This document shows, in pieces, positions 1-5,805 of a DNA stretch of 5,805 nucleotides; position 1 is the first letter of the stretch, and the number at the start of each line of letters is the position of its first letter. Origin of the DNA: Immundisolibacteraceae bacterium (GTDB lineage: Bacteria > Pseudomonadota > Gammaproteobacteria > Immundisolibacterales > Immundisolibacteraceae); the NCBI GenBank assembly GCA_016763355.1, contig JAESTY010000024.1, positions 1 to 5,805 on the forward strand, read 5' to 3'. Made by a program: the position numbers and the translations under genes. The notes beneath the pieces were generated by a model, which made no database searches, was not told the DNA's origin, and worked only from the letters and a program-made list of their open reading frames with translations.

Positions 1-1737
1 GGCTTGAGGACGGAGTTTTTCCTGGCCCACATAATGGGCCCAACCGCCGCCACTCTGACCCACGCAGCCACATAGGTGCAGCAGGTTCATGATGGCCCGG
101 TAGTTCATGTCGTTGTGGTACCAGTGATTAACACCGGCACCCAAAATCACCATCGACTTACCGCGAGTTTTCTCGGCATTGTCTGCAAATTCACGACCAG
201 TGCGCTCAATATCGGCCTTTTTAACGCCGGTTATATTTTCTGCCCAGGCTGGCGTAAAAGCCACACTGATATCGTCATAACCGCTGGCACACTCACCACC
301 AAGGCCACGATCAACCCCATAATGGGATACCTGTAAATCAAACACGGTGGAGACCAGCACTAGTTCACCACCGATGGTCATTTTGCGAGCCGGCACATTA
401 CGCACCATCGTGCTCTGGGTTTCACCCTCAAAATCTGGATAGTGAACCGCGACGGTTTCGTACTCACCTTCCATAAAGCTCAATTCAGCAGCCACATCGG
501 CCTGATCCGCACCGGCTTTCTCTAGCAAGTTCCATTTGCCATCTTCACCCCAGCGAAAACCGACACTGCCGTTAGGCGCAACCGGGTTACCCGTGGTGTG
601 ATCAATAACAATGGTTTTCCATTCCGGGTTGTTCTGCTCACCCAGGCTGTTATCAAAATCACTGGCACGTACGAATCGGTCACTGGTGTAGCCATCTTCA
701 TAGTTACGCAGCATAACCAGCATGGGTAAATCGGTGTACTGACGGGCATATTCCTGGAAATACGGCACCTGACGGTCAACAAAGAATTCTTTCAGCGCCA
801 CATGGCCCATGGCCAGAAACAGCGCCGAATCGGTGCCCTGCTTGGCCGGCATCCATAGATCAGCAAACTTGACGTACTCGGCGTAATCCGGTGCTACCGC
901 GACCACCTTGGTGCCCTTGTAACGCACCTCGGTATAAAAATGGGCATCCGGGGTGCGGGTCATCGGCAGGTTGGCACCACAAACCACCAGGTAACCAGAG
1001 TTGTACCAGTCAGCGGATTCGGGCACGTCGGTCTGCTCGCCCCAGACCTGGGGTGACGAGGGCGGTAAATCGCAATACCAGTCGTAAAAAGACAGCGGTA
1101 CGCCACCGATCAGCGACAGATAACGGCTGCCAGCTGCATAGCTGATCATCGACATAGCCGGAATCGGCGAGAAGCCGGCGATTCGGTCTGGGCCATGGGT
1201 TTTGATGGTATAGATATTGGCAGCGGCAATGATCTCGGTGATCTCATCCCAGTCGATACGCACGAAACCGCCCAGCCCTCGTACCGAGGTGTAGGACTTA
1301 CGCTTTTCCGCGTCGGCTTGAATCGCCCCCCAGGCCTCCACCGGGTCTTTACCCAGTTCGATCTCTGAACGGTAAATATCCAGCAGGCGACCGCGAATCA
1401 TCGGGTGTTTTACCCGATGCGGGCTGTAGAGATACCAGGAAAAACTGGCGCCACGCTGACAGCCACGAGGTTCATGGTTAGGCAAGTCAGGCCGGGTGCG
1501 CGGGTAATCGATAGCCTGAGTTTCGAAGGCGACCAAACCGCTTTTAACGTGAATATTCCAGCTACAACCACCGGTACAGTTCACACCGTGGGTAGATCGC
1601 ACCACCTTGTCAAAACGCCAGCGGTTACGGTAACCGTCTTCCCACTGCCGATCATCGTCAGTGGTGACACCGTGTCCGCCAGAAAAGGTTTCGCGTTTGC
1701 GAGAGAAATAGCGCAGCCGATCGAGAAAATGACTCAT
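1..1737 (-). CDS. narG: NarG, respiratory nitrate reductase alpha subunit (N-terminal 579 residues, cut by window edge)
   Basis: Catalytic molybdenum subunit of the membrane-bound quinol:nitrate reductase NarGHI, which reduces nitrate to nitrite on the cytoplasmic face of the inner membrane. The frame is open from the ATG at 1737 to base 1 and gives 579 residues of about 1,250 usual for the family. The first residues (MSHFLDRLRYF) match the E. coli start, including the remnant twin-arginine-like region, so the start is well supported, although no strong Shine-Dalgarno precedes it. The FS0 [4Fe-4S] ligands are all present: H50, C54, C58 and C93. The YCD motif at 221-223 supplies D223, the counterpart of the E. 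coli molybdenum ligand Asp222. The bis-MGD-binding part is also strongly conserved, including the GPDRIAGFSPIPAMSM stretch near 182-197 and GCVGQSGGGWAHYVGQEKLRP near the cut end. It lies 71 bp behind nirD on the same strand and is probably cotranscribed. narH, narJ and narI would be expected further left. The truncation comes only from the window edge; I see no frameshift. Confidence 0.97.
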   Translation of the reverse strand, partial: MSHFLDRLRYFSRKRETFSGGHGVTTDDDRQWEDGYRNRWRFDKVVRSTHGVNCTGGCSWNIHVKSGLVAFETQAIDYPRTRPDLPNHEPRGCQRGASFSWYLYSPHRVKHPMIRGRLLDIYRSEIELGKDPVEAWGAIQADAEKRKSYTSVRGLGGFVRIDWDEITEIIAAANIYTIKTHGPDRIAGFSPIPAMSMISYAAGSRYLSLIGGVPLSFYDWYCDLPPSSPQVWGEQTDVPESADWYNSGYLVVCGANLPMTRTPDAHFYTEVRYKGTKVVAVAPDYAEYVKFADLWMPAKQGTDSALFLAMGHVALKEFFVDRQVPYFQEYARQYTDLPMLVMLRNYEDGYTSDRFVRASDFDNSLGEQNNPEWKTIVIDHTTGNPVAPNGSVGFRWGEDGKWNLLEKAGADQADVAAELSFMEGEYETVAVHYPDFEGETQSTMVRNVPARKMTIGGELVLVSTVFDLQVSHYGVDRGLGGECASGYDDISVAFTPAWAENITGVKKADIERTGREFADNAEKTRGKSMVILGAGVNHWYHNDMNYRAIMNLLHLCGCVGQSGGGWAHYVGQEKLRPQA

Positions 1738-1763
1738 TAATTAAGTTGCTCGAGTTTTAATTA
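1738..1763. repeat. A+T-rich inverted repeat directly before the narG start codon
   Basis: TAATTAA (1738-1744) and TTAATTA (1757-1763) are perfect 7-base inverted arms separated by 12 bases. The right-to-left transcript would carry this dyad over the narG ribosome-binding region, next to the ATG at 1737. The minus strand also reads GATAAT at 1765-1760, a good -10-like hexamer, but no matching -35 was found. In such an A+T-rich gap the arms may be chance. A role in narG translation or in an internal promoter is only a guess. Confidence 0.3.
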
Positions 1764-1808
1764 TCAAAATAAATAGGGTCGTAAAAATAGAACCGTAAAC
1801 CGACGAAA

Positions 1809-2183
1809 CTATCCGCTGCTGTTATCGGCCAGGGTAGTCGCCAACTCCACCCGTCCTGAGACAATTCTTGATGAAAAACAGGGTACTGAAACCGATTCGT
1901 CTTCCAGACAAGCTCCGGTGCGCAAATCAAAATGCTGTTTGTACAATGGCGATGCCACCACTAACCGGTCACCAAGGTTACCGACAATGCCCCGAGAGAG
2001 AACATTAGCGCCGCCCAATGGATCAAAGTTACCAATAGCAAAACACTGCTCAGGCTGATTCGGCAGATAAAACAGCGCTACCTGCTGGTCTTCCAGCAAG
2101 GCTCCACATCCAGCTTCCGGAGTTAAATCTTCGACAGCACAAATATCGACCCAACGCTGATCAGATGTGTGAATGGTTAACAT
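1809..2183 (-). CDS. nirD: NirD, small subunit of NADH-dependent nitrite reductase
   Basis: Small partner of NirB in the cytoplasmic NADH:nitrite reductase that converts nitrite to ammonium. The product is 124 residues, slightly longer than the roughly 108 residues of E. coli NirD; the excess is mainly a polar tail after about residue 115. The family core is clear: the FAIGNFDPL segment (48-56), VLSRG (61-65), and the VASPLYKQHFDL strand (76-87), followed by the CLEDE turn (92-96). These match E. coli NirD, which has a Rieske-like fold. As usual for NirD, the Cys-X-His and Cys-X2-His ligands of true Rieske proteins are absent, so no [2Fe-2S] cluster is expected. The start at 2183 is supported by a good Shine-Dalgarno, AAGGGA, five bases upstream. 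The gene follows nirB by 81 bp and precedes narG by 71 bp on the same strand, which suggests one operon. Confidence 0.95.
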   Translation of the reverse strand: MLTIHTSDQRWVDICAVEDLTPEAGCGALLEDQQVALFYLPNQPEQCFAIGNFDPLGGANVLSRGIVGNLGDRLVVASPLYKQHFDLRTGACLEDESVSVPCFSSRIVSGRVELATTLADNSSG

Positions 2184-2188
2184 TAAAT

Positions 2189-2194
2189 TCCCTT
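2189..2194 (-). promoter_or_regulatory. Ribosome binding site of nirD
   Basis: The minus strand reads AAGGGA five bases before the nirD ATG at 2183. It is the clearest Shine-Dalgarno in the window and fixes the nirD start. Confidence 0.7.
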
Positions 2195-2264
2195 ATATCC
2201 TTGGGTTTGCATCGGGTTGCTTAAACCGAGCCCGTTACAGCACTTCAATAAATTTGCTGGAGTA

Positions 2265-4796
2265 TCAGGCAGGCTCGGCAGATTCCTTTTCTGCATCGAC
2301 CGCAGGCCTAATCTGGTCTCGCTCTCTGACGAACACCACATTGCTGTCGCCTTTATCACTGTTCACAAAATGGCTGAAGCGTTTAACCGACTCAGGATCT
2401 TCAACCGCCGCTTTCCATTCACAGGCGTAGCTATCAATCACTGCCTGCATCTGCAGTTCCAGTTCTGCGTTGATGCCGAGCCGATCATCGATGACGACAG
2501 AGCGTAGGTAATCCAGGCCACCTTCGAGGTTTTCCATCCACACCGAAGTACGCTGCAAACGATCAGCGTTACTGACATAAAACATCAGCAAACGATCGAT
2601 ATATTGGATCAGGGTTGCCTTATCCAGGTCGGTGGCAAACAGGTCGCCATGGCGCGGCCGCATACCACCGTTACCACAGACATACAGGTTCCAGCCATTT
2701 TCGGTGGCAATGATACCGATATCTTTGCTCTGTGCCTCGGCACATTCGCGGGTGCAACCAGAAACCCCAAACTTAAGTTTGTGCGGCGAACGCAAGCCTT
2801 TGTAGCGATGCTCGAGCTCAACCGCCAGGCCGGCGCTATCGTCCACCCCATATCGACACCAGGTGCTGCCAACACAGGATTTAACCGTGCGCAGTGACTT
2901 GCCATAGGCATGGCCGGTCTCAAACCCGGCGTCAATCAACTTGCTCCAGATAGCCGGCAGCTGGTCCATTCGGGCTCCAAATAGATCAACCCGCTGACCA
3001 CCAGTAATTTTGGTGTAGAGGTCATATTCCTTAGCGACCTGGCCCAGCGCAATCAGTTTATCCGGCGTAATTTCTCCACCAGGTACTCTTGGCACAATTG
3101 AATAGGTGCCATCTTTTTGCATGTTAGCCAGATAACGGTCGTTGGTGTCCTGCAAGCCGAAATGGGGTTTCTGCAGCACGTAGTCATTCCAGCAGGAGGC
3201 CAGAATTGAACCGACCGCGGGTTTACACAGTTCGCAGCCATTACCAGAGCCATGCTTGGCCAACAGCTCACCAAAGGTTTTAATCTGGCCGACCCGAACC
3301 AGGCTATATAAATCCTGACGGGTGTAGGCAAAGTGTTCACAGATATCGGTATTGACTTCTAAACCGCGCTTATCAAGCTCCTCATCCAGCAGCGATTTCA
3401 GCAGTGGCGCACAGCCACCACAACCGGTACTGGCCCTGGTACAGGTTTTCAGCGCTGGCAGGTCGGTGGCGCCATCATCAATCGCAGCGACGATCGCGCC
3501 TTTAGTGACATCGTGGCAGGAACAGATCATCGCTGTTTCAGGCAACATGTCCGGCCCCAGGCCGACTGCAGCCGAGCCATCCCGTTGCGGCAAAATCAGG
3601 TCATCCGGGTGTTCCGGCAACTGAATTTCGTTAAGCATGTATTGCAGCAGGCTGCCATATTCTTTGGCATCACCGACTAGCACCGCACCGAGCAGTTTGT
3701 CGCCTTTGGCATCGACGACAATTTTCTTATAAACCTCGTCCACCTGATCACTATAGATATAGCTGCGTGAACCTTCGGTGTTGCCGTGGGCATCACCAAT
3801 GCTGGCCACGTCTACACCCATTAATTTTAGTTTGGTGCTCATATCCGCACCGGTAAAAGCCGCAACATCGCCGGCCAGGTGCGAGGCAACCACACCCGCC
3901 ATTTGGTAGCCGGGCGCAACCAAACCAAAGATTCGGCCGCTCCAGAGCGCGCACTCGCCAATCGCGTAGATCGCCGGATCACTGGTCTGGCACTGGTTGT
4001 TCACCACGATGCCACCACGTTCACCCAGTTCCAGACCGGAGGATCGAGCTAGTGCATCCTGAGGTCGAATACCCGCAGAGAACAACACCAGGTCGGTCTC
4101 CAGGTGGCCACCATCGGCAAAGTTCATGCGATGAAACGCAGATTCGCCATCGACAATTTCAGTGGTGTTTTTGCCGGTGTGGACCTGCACGCCCAGGGCT
4201 TCAATTTTACTACGCAGAATCGCGCTGCCGCCGTCGTCTATCTGTACCGCCATCAAGCGTGGTGCAAATTCGATGACGTGGGTTTCAAGACCCAGATCTT
4301 TCACAGCCTTGGCCGCTCCCAGCCCCAGCAAACCGCCGCCAACTACCGCACCGACTTTAGATTTTGCTGCAGCCTCGGTCAGTGCTTCTAAGTCTTCAAT
4401 AGTGCGATAAACCAGGCAACGAGCCCGATCATGTCCCGGCATTGGCGGAACAAACGGAAAGGAACCGGTGGCCAACACCAGCATGTCATAGGGAGTTTGA
4501 TCGCCGTTATCGGCGACGACAATCTTCTGTTCTCTGTCAATTTCGGTAGCAGCACAACCAACCCGCACTGTGATGCCGTTTTGACGATAAAGATCGCCGT
4601 TGGTGAGCGCCAGATCTTCGGCACTCTTACCGGCAAAAAACTCGCTCAAATGCACCCGGTCATACGCCAGTCGGGACTCTTCACAAAAAATAGTAATCTC
4701 ATATTGTTGAGCGGCTTCATTCTCAACAAGCTTCTCGATCAGGTTATGGCCAACCATGCCATTACCGATAACCACTAGTCGCTGTTTCTCTGCCAT
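2265..4796 (-). CDS. nirB: NirB, large catalytic subunit of NADH-dependent siroheme nitrite reductase
   Basis: Cytoplasmic enzyme that moves electrons from NADH through FAD and Fe-S centres to siroheme and reduces nitrite to ammonium by six electrons, working with NirD. It has 843 residues, against 847 in E. coli, with no sign of truncation. Domains in order: an FAD-binding Rossmann start with VVIGNGMVGHNL (8-19); an NADH-binding fold with GAVVGGGLLGLGAAKA (149-164); the FAD-closing region DPAIYAIGECA (273-283); a BFD-like [2Fe-2S] domain with C425, C427, C459 and C462; a second BFD-like stretch with C521 and C524; and the C-terminal ferredoxin-like/siroheme module. That module carries C641-X5-C647 and C681-X3-C685, which bind the [4Fe-4S] cluster coupled to siroheme, within the hallmark KFGVSGCTRECAEAQ. 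The tail (RFSHFVNSDK, 806-815) also matches E. coli NirB. It is the first gene of the leftward cluster. The start is preceded by GGAG at a rather long distance. Confidence 0.98.
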   Translation of the reverse strand: MAEKQRLVVIGNGMVGHNLIEKLVENEAAQQYEITIFCEESRLAYDRVHLSEFFAGKSAEDLALTNGDLYRQNGITVRVGCAATEIDREQKIVVADNGDQTPYDMLVLATGSFPFVPPMPGHDRARCLVYRTIEDLEALTEAAAKSKVGAVVGGGLLGLGAAKAVKDLGLETHVIEFAPRLMAVQIDDGGSAILRSKIEALGVQVHTGKNTTEIVDGESAFHRMNFADGGHLETDLVLFSAGIRPQDALARSSGLELGERGGIVVNNQCQTSDPAIYAIGECALWSGRIFGLVAPGYQMAGVVASHLAGDVAAFTGADMSTKLKLMGVDVASIGDAHGNTEGSRSYIYSDQVDEVYKKIVVDAKGDKLLGAVLVGDAKEYGSLLQYMLNEIQLPEHPDDLILPQRDGSAAVGLGPDMLPETAMICSCHDVTKGAIVAAIDDGATDLPALKTCTRASTGCGGCAPLLKSLLDEELDKRGLEVNTDICEHFAYTRQDLYSLVRVGQIKTFGELLAKHGSGNGCELCKPAVGSILASCWNDYVLQKPHFGLQDTNDRYLANMQKDGTYSIVPRVPGGEITPDKLIALGQVAKEYDLYTKITGGQRVDLFGARMDQLPAIWSKLIDAGFETGHAYGKSLRTVKSCVGSTWCRYGVDDSAGLAVELEHRYKGLRSPHKLKFGVSGCTRECAEAQSKDIGIIATENGWNLYVCGNGGMRPRHGDLFATDLDKATLIQYIDRLLMFYVSNADRLQRTSVWMENLEGGLDYLRSVVIDDRLGINAELELQMQAVIDSYACEWKAAVEDPESVKRFSHFVNSDKGDSNVVFVRERDQIRPAVDAEKESAEPA

Positions 4797-4807
4797 GCCT
4801 GTTCGAA

Positions 4808-4811
4808 CTCC
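4808..4811 (-). promoter_or_regulatory. Weak ribosome binding site of nirB
   Basis: The minus strand reads GGAG eleven bases before the nirB ATG at 4796, which is longer than ideal. The start itself rests on protein similarity: the FAD-binding motif begins at residue 8, as in the family. Confidence 0.45.
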
Positions 4812-4840
4812 GAAAAATAATTCTCGTATTTACCACCACA

Positions 4841-4869
4841 CTAATAATGATAAGGCTCACTTCTATCAC
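4841..4869 (-). promoter_or_regulatory. Candidate sigma70-type promoter for nirB-nirD-narG
   Basis: On the minus strand GTGATA (4869-4864, 4 of 6 matches to TTGACA) is separated by exactly 17 bases from TATTAG (4846-4841, 4 of 6 matches to TATAAT). Transcription would start near 4834 and give a leader of about 38 bases. Both hexamers are mediocre, as is common for activator-dependent promoters, and I found no clear activator site at the usual -41.5 distance (about 4875). This is inference from pattern and spacing only. Confidence 0.25.
4848..4868. repeat. Imperfect dyad TGATA-N11-TATCA upstream of nirB
   Basis: TGATA (4848-4852) and TATCA (4864-4868) are inverted copies 11 bases apart; the arms extend to TGATAAG / CTT-C-TATCA if one bulged base is allowed. 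It lies 52-72 bases upstream of the nirB start and overlaps the candidate -35. It could be an operator, but short arms such as these arise easily by chance. Confidence 0.25.
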
Positions 4870-4916
4870 CGAGCGGTAAACACTGTTGCCACAGGCGTAG
4901 CAAAACTCATGCCTAA

Positions 4917-4924
4917 TTGATCAA
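4917..4924. promoter_or_regulatory. TTGATCAA palindrome, contracted FNR-like sequence
   Basis: This perfect 8-base palindrome contains the FNR/ANR half-site TTGAT on both strands, but the halves overlap instead of being separated by four bases. A standard FNR dimer should therefore not bind it symmetrically. A degraded or single half-site is possible. Its position about 120 bases upstream of nirB, in a locus usually controlled by oxygen, makes it worth recording. Confidence 0.2.
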
Positions 4925-4966
4925 CTCAGTAACAGTAGCTATGTGTTGCTGCCTCGACCAGGCCAG

Positions 4967-4984
4967 GCGTCAATAATATGACGC
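4967..4984. repeat. Perfect inverted repeat GCGTCA-N6-TGACGC, possible operator
   Basis: GCGTCA (4967-4972) and TGACGC (4979-4984) are perfect 6-base inverted arms around the A+T-rich spacer ATAATA. The 18-base dyad with a 6-base centre has the geometry of an operator for a dimeric helix-turn-helix regulator. It sits 171 bases from the nirB start and 199 bases from the transporter start, and its spacer overlaps a TAATAT hexamer (4974-4979) that could serve as a -10 for the rightward gene. It does not match FNR, NarL, NtrC or CRP consensus sites that I know. A weak rightward stem-loop followed by ATTTTC is the alternative reading. Confidence 0.4.
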
Positions 4985-5108
4985 TGATTTTCATCGTAAC
5001 GCTCCCTTTGTTGGTGCGAGCTTCCAAACTGCTCGGCCAGACTGACCCGTTTTGGTGCCTTACAGACCACTACGAATAGATTCGCCATGGCTGACATTAG
5101 CCCTGCAA

Positions 5109-5147
5109 CTCGCTGCGGCCAGATTGGCACGAACCCTGCTAAGCGAG
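5109..5147 (+). other. Potential stem-loop in the transporter leader
   Basis: CTCGCT (5109-5114) and AGCGAG (5142-5147) can pair as a 6-bp stem around a 27-base loop, and GCC/GGC inside the loop (5118-5120 with 5126-5128) can form a small inner stem. It ends 26 bases before the proposed Shine-Dalgarno. It is not followed by a T tract, so it is not an intrinsic terminator. Any role in leader control is a guess. Confidence 0.2.
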
Positions 5148-5173
5148 ACCCAGAGGAAACCTTACCCATCACT

Positions 5174-5177
5174 GGAA
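5174..5177 (+). promoter_or_regulatory. Weak ribosome binding site of the nitrate transporter gene
   Basis: GGAA ends five bases before the ATG at 5183. It is weak, but the alternative in-frame ATG at 5087 has no purine-rich Shine-Dalgarno at all, so this favours the downstream start. Confidence 0.35.
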
Positions 5178-5182
5178 CCCGT

Positions 5183-5805
5183 ATGTCAGATTCATCCATC
5201 AAGCTCCTGTCATTTTCAGGCCCGTCAAAAATATTGCATCTCACCTGGTTCGCGTTTTTTCTGACGTTCCTGGTCTGGTTCAACAGCGCTCCCTTGATGA
5301 TCTCAATCCGCGAGACCTTTAATCTCACCGATGCGGAAGTTAAAACCCTGCTAACGCTAAACGTGGCGCTGACCATACCGGCGCGGATTGTGGTCGGCAT
5401 GCTGGTCGACAAATACGGCCCCAAGCTGATTTTTTCACTGCTGCTAGCCAGCTCCGGGTTGGTCTGTTTTTTCTTCGCCTTCGCCCAAAGCTTTGAGGCG
5501 CTCGCGCTATCCCGTTTTCTGCTTGGTTTTGTTGGTGCCGGTTTCGTGATTGGTATCCGCATGATCAGCGAATGGTACCCAGCCAAAACCGTCGGCGTCG
5601 CCGAAGGCATCTATGGCGGTTGGGGTAATTTTGGCTCAGCTGGCGCTGCGCTGAGTGTGCCGTTAATCGCTGCCTGGATTGGCGGCGACGACGGCCGGCG
5701 TTGGTCGATCGCCTCTACCGGCGCGATGGCATTAATTTACTCAGCCATCTATTACTTTTCGGTCAGCAATACGCCGCAGGGCTCTACCTATTTCAAACCG
5801 AAAAA
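5183..5805 (+). CDS. MFS nitrate/nitrite transporter, NNP family, NrtP-like (N-terminal part, cut by window edge)
   Basis: Inner-membrane carrier of the nitrate/nitrite porter family, expected to import nitrate and possibly exchange it for nitrite. The open frame gives 207 residues, roughly the first half of a 12-helix protein. Helix 1 lies at about 18-38 with the motif LHLTWFAFFLTFLVWFN, typical of the NrtP/NRT2-like branch and unlike E. coli NarK. Helix 2 contains R68 in TIPARIVVG, matching the substrate-binding arginine of helix 2 (E. coli NarK Arg89). The MFS motif between helices 2 and 3 is GMLVDKYGPK (72-81). Helices 3, 4, 5 and 6 follow at about 82-101, 106-126, 142-166 and 173-193. 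The nitrate signature GGWGNFGSA is at 145-153. I chose ATG 5183 because similarity begins just after it and a weak GGAA precedes it; an in-frame ATG at 5087 would add 32 polar residues. The gene is divergent from nirBD-narG, which fits nitrate supply. The right end is lost at the window edge. It could be annotated narK or nrtP; the subtype cannot be settled here. Confidence 0.93.
   Translation, partial: MSDSSIKLLSFSGPSKILHLTWFAFFLTFLVWFNSAPLMISIRETFNLTDAEVKTLLTLNVALTIPARIVVGMLVDKYGPKLIFSLLLASSGLVCFFFAFAQSFEALALSRFLLGFVGAGFVIGIRMISEWYPAKTVGVAEGIYGGWGNFGSAGAALSVPLIAAWIGGDDGRRWSIASTGAMALIYSAIYYFSVSNTPQGSTYFKPK

Larger units (their letters stand above)
4797..5182. other. Divergent intergenic control region between nirB and the nitrate transporter gene
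   Basis: These 386 bases separate the two divergent start codons and hold no recognisable gene. Both promoters must lie here. The nirB-proximal part (about 4812-4860) is A+T-rich. I looked for the FNR/ANR/DNR consensus TTGAT-N4-ATCAA and found no good full site; the nearest is the contracted palindrome TTGATCAA at 4917-4924. A perfect spaced dyad lies at 4967-4984. Past about 4985 the sequence becomes GC-richer, with several small potential stem-loops that would lie in the transporter leader. A 32-codon open extension of the transporter frame runs from an ATG at 5087, but it looks unlike the protein family and has no Shine-Dalgarno, so I treat it as untranslated leader. Confidence 0.8.

Noticed and set aside
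1405..1740. Plus-strand 111-codon frame opposite the 5' end of narG
   Set aside because: It is antisense to the conserved NarG N-terminus with its Fe-S ligands and has no recognisable product.
2184..2264. Possible terminator or hairpin between nirB and nirD
   Set aside because: Only short 4-base complementary arms (such as GGTT/AACC) can be found and no T tract follows, so read-through from nirB to nirD is expected.
2609..2935. Minus-strand 108-codon frame and overlapping plus-strand frames inside nirB
   Set aside because: They sit within the siroheme domain of NirB, whose own frame is intact and strongly conserved. The alternative products match no family.
4948..4963. Possible sigma54 (-24/-12) promoter on the minus strand with GG-N10-GC spacing
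   Set aside because: Only the GG and GC doublets are correctly spaced; the flanking bases fit the TGGCAC / TTGCA consensus poorly, and no NtrC-like enhancer site was seen.
5163..5169. TACCCAT, a perfect NarL-type heptamer in the transporter leader
   Set aside because: It is a single heptamer without the inverted partner two bases away, lies 13 bases before the start codon, and such matches are expected by chance in a region of this size.
4939..5610. Long minus-strand open frame (223 codons) opposite the transporter gene
   Set aside because: It lies antisense to a well-supported transporter frame, is rich in Ser, Thr, Arg and Lys without a recognisable domain, and reaches across the intergenic region; it is best explained as a shadow of the coding frame.

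Overview
The window is a nitrate/nitrite metabolism locus from a bacterium, most likely a gammaproteobacterium. The base is protein similarity by eye: NarG and NirB follow the Escherichia coli proteins almost residue for residue. GC content is moderate (roughly 50-55% by eye). The genus cannot be named from this sequence. The transporter resembles the NrtP-like branch of the nitrate/nitrite porters found in marine bacteria and cyanobacteria, which hints at a marine or aquatic lineage.

Layout. Three genes lie head to tail on the minus strand and are read from right to left: nirB (4796-2265), nirD (2183-1809) and narG (1737 to beyond base 1, N-terminal 579 residues only). The gaps are 81 and 71 bp, and I saw no convincing terminator in either, so one transcript nirB-nirD-narG is likely, presumably continuing into narHJI outside the window. 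A divergent gene on the plus strand (best start 5183, running off the right edge) encodes an MFS nitrate/nitrite transporter. The 386 bp between the nirB and transporter start codons (4797-5182) must hold both promoters. It contains a perfect 6-6-6 inverted repeat (4967-4984), a TTGATCAA palindrome (4917-4924), a possible sigma70 promoter for nirB, and a potential leader stem-loop in front of the transporter gene.

How the genes work together. The transporter brings nitrate in and/or exports nitrite. The membrane-associated NarG enzyme reduces nitrate to nitrite in the cytoplasm using quinol electrons. The soluble NADH-dependent NirBD enzyme then reduces nitrite to ammonium with siroheme. This is nitrate respiration coupled to nitrite detoxification/ammonification, and the ammonium can also be assimilated. 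The most notable point is that a respiratory nitrate reductase, rather than an assimilatory NasA-type one, sits directly behind nirBD and opposite an NrtP-like transporter. I see no mobile elements, CRISPR arrays, tRNA or rRNA genes, and no evidence of a wholly new system.
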